Of a stretch of DNA of 64,000 nt, positions 63,453 through 64,000 are shown in pieces; position 1 is the stretch's first letter, and each line of letters starts with the position of its first letter. The stretch is from the NCBI GenBank assembly GCA_039817415.1, contig JBCBVV010000013.1:1-64000 (forward strand), read 5' to 3'. The notes under the pieces were generated by a model. That model saw nothing but the letters and a program-made list of their open reading frames with translations. It did not search any database and was not told the origin of the DNA. Source of the DNA: JALEFZ01 sp039817415 (GTDB lineage Bacteria; Bacteroidota; Bacteroidia; J057). Made by a program: the position numbers and the translations under genes.

Positions 63453-64000
63453 ATGGGACACTTGTGTAATAAAACTAATCCGCTCTGGCTCTTCATCTTT
63501 ATTCTTTTTTGTACACTTCCTGCTTGGTCTCAGAATACCAATCAGGATAACGCTCTAATCAGGGAAAGAGATAGCCTAATGGAGCTTGTAAACAACCTAT
63601 CTGGTGAGGAATTGGTAGAGGCCTACCATCAGCTTGCCTCCAATTATGCAGTTCCTTTAGCCGATGCGGACAGTTTTTGCCTTCTAGGAATTGAACTTGC
63701 TGACCAACTCAACTATTCCACTGGGCAAATGAAGTGCTACTACCTCTCTGGTCATTTGGCCTTTGAGGGAGCCAATTATGAAGCAGCTATTCCTCGCTAT
63801 GTTAGAGGCCAAGAAATTGCTAAAAAGGTTTCAGATTTTAAGAACGTCAAGAAGGGATATGAGTTCCTTTCCAATAATTATTATTTCCTCCAATGGTATG
63901 ATAGTGCCTTATCTGTCGCCAAAGAAGGGCGCTCTTGGTGCATAAGCCAACCGAAAATTGACTCCACATTTTTGGCACTTATGTATTCTAGTGAAGGTCT
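63453..64000 (+). CDS. Second TPR sensor protein, partial (cut by window end)
   Basis: The frame starts at 63453 with a signal peptide (LPAWSQ) and runs open to the window end. The visible ~182 residues match the start of the preceding sensor kinase in layout and wording: a DADSF...GIELADQLNYSTGQ segment followed by helices like LAFEGANYEAAIPRYVRGQEIA, against ADSFAGLAIAIAQKEDYSYGN in the neighbour. A tandem duplicate kinase is therefore likely, but the kinase domains lie outside the window. Confidence 0.8.
   Translation, partial: MGHLCNKTNPLWLFIFILFCTLPAWSQNTNQDNALIRERDSLMELVNNLSGEELVEAYHQLASNYAVPLADADSFCLLGIELADQLNYSTGQMKCYYLSGHLAFEGANYEAAIPRYVRGQEIAKKVSDFKNVKKGYEFLSNNYYFLQWYDSALSVAKEGRSWCISQPKIDSTFLALMYSSEG

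Overview
The window is a continuous stretch of chromosome from a member of the Bacteroidota, most likely Cytophagales or Saprospirales. Three lines of evidence support this. Several secreted proteins end in type IX secretion (T9SS) sorting domains or gliding-motility C-terminal domains. Menaquinone is made by the futalosine route (mqnA, mqnE) instead of the classical men route of flavobacteria. At least one promoter has the Bacteroidota form TTTG-N19-TAnnTTTG. I cannot name the genus. No integrase, transposase, rRNA or CRISPR array is visible, and codon and base composition look even throughout.

Layout. 1-4150: a coiled-coil membrane protein, a degenerate 3-hydroxyacyl-CoA dehydrogenase-like protein, a PorT-type outer-membrane barrel, a putative zincin and a methyltransferase. 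4400-12300: rlmD, a deoxynucleoside kinase, trpS, an MlaF-like ATPase, and the ligA-DUF6913-dapA run. 12100-16440: a lipid-flavoured group with a histone-H1-like mini-protein, an alpha-oxoamine synthase (sphingolipid or sulfonolipid type), a DPM1-like glycosyltransferase, a lipoprotein and fabI. 16500-18900: an amidohydrolase-fold protein that has lost its metal ligands, then tsaD. 18900-21100: a T9SS-exported M4 peptidase. 21380-25760: nuoE directly abutting carA, then a bifunctional aspartokinase/homoserine dehydrogenase. 25760-28400: the mqnA-phosphatase-mqnE operon, with an 18-bp palindrome in front of it. 28800-40000: a SNF2 helicase, a cyclophilin, an MsbA-like exporter, rbfA with a LolC/E-like permease, an FG-GAP protein carrying a haem-c motif, and two SDR-type dehydrogenases. 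40200-45360: a LuxR-type regulator, a SprB-repeat adhesin-like protein, rpe and small membrane proteins. 45420-50100: tRNA-Gly(GCC), sppA, folK, a UbiA-like membrane protein coupled to a methyltransferase, and a hypothetical protein. 50100-54720: an alpha/beta hydrolase, a DUF2721-like protein, a standalone SIR2-like protein, a methylthioribose-kinase-like and nucleoside hydrolase pair, and smpB. 54950-64000: a giant SBBP/PKD/CHU_C protein, ffh, and two tandem TPR-containing hybrid sensor kinases, the second cut by the window end.

Most of the content is housekeeping. The most interesting items are the two apparent pseudoenzymes, the nucleoside hydrolase/MTR-kinase-like pair, the UbiA-like/methyltransferase pair, the haem-c FG-GAP protein, the standalone SIR2 protein and the palindrome before the menaquinone operon. 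I did not see a clear multi-gene system that is certainly new.
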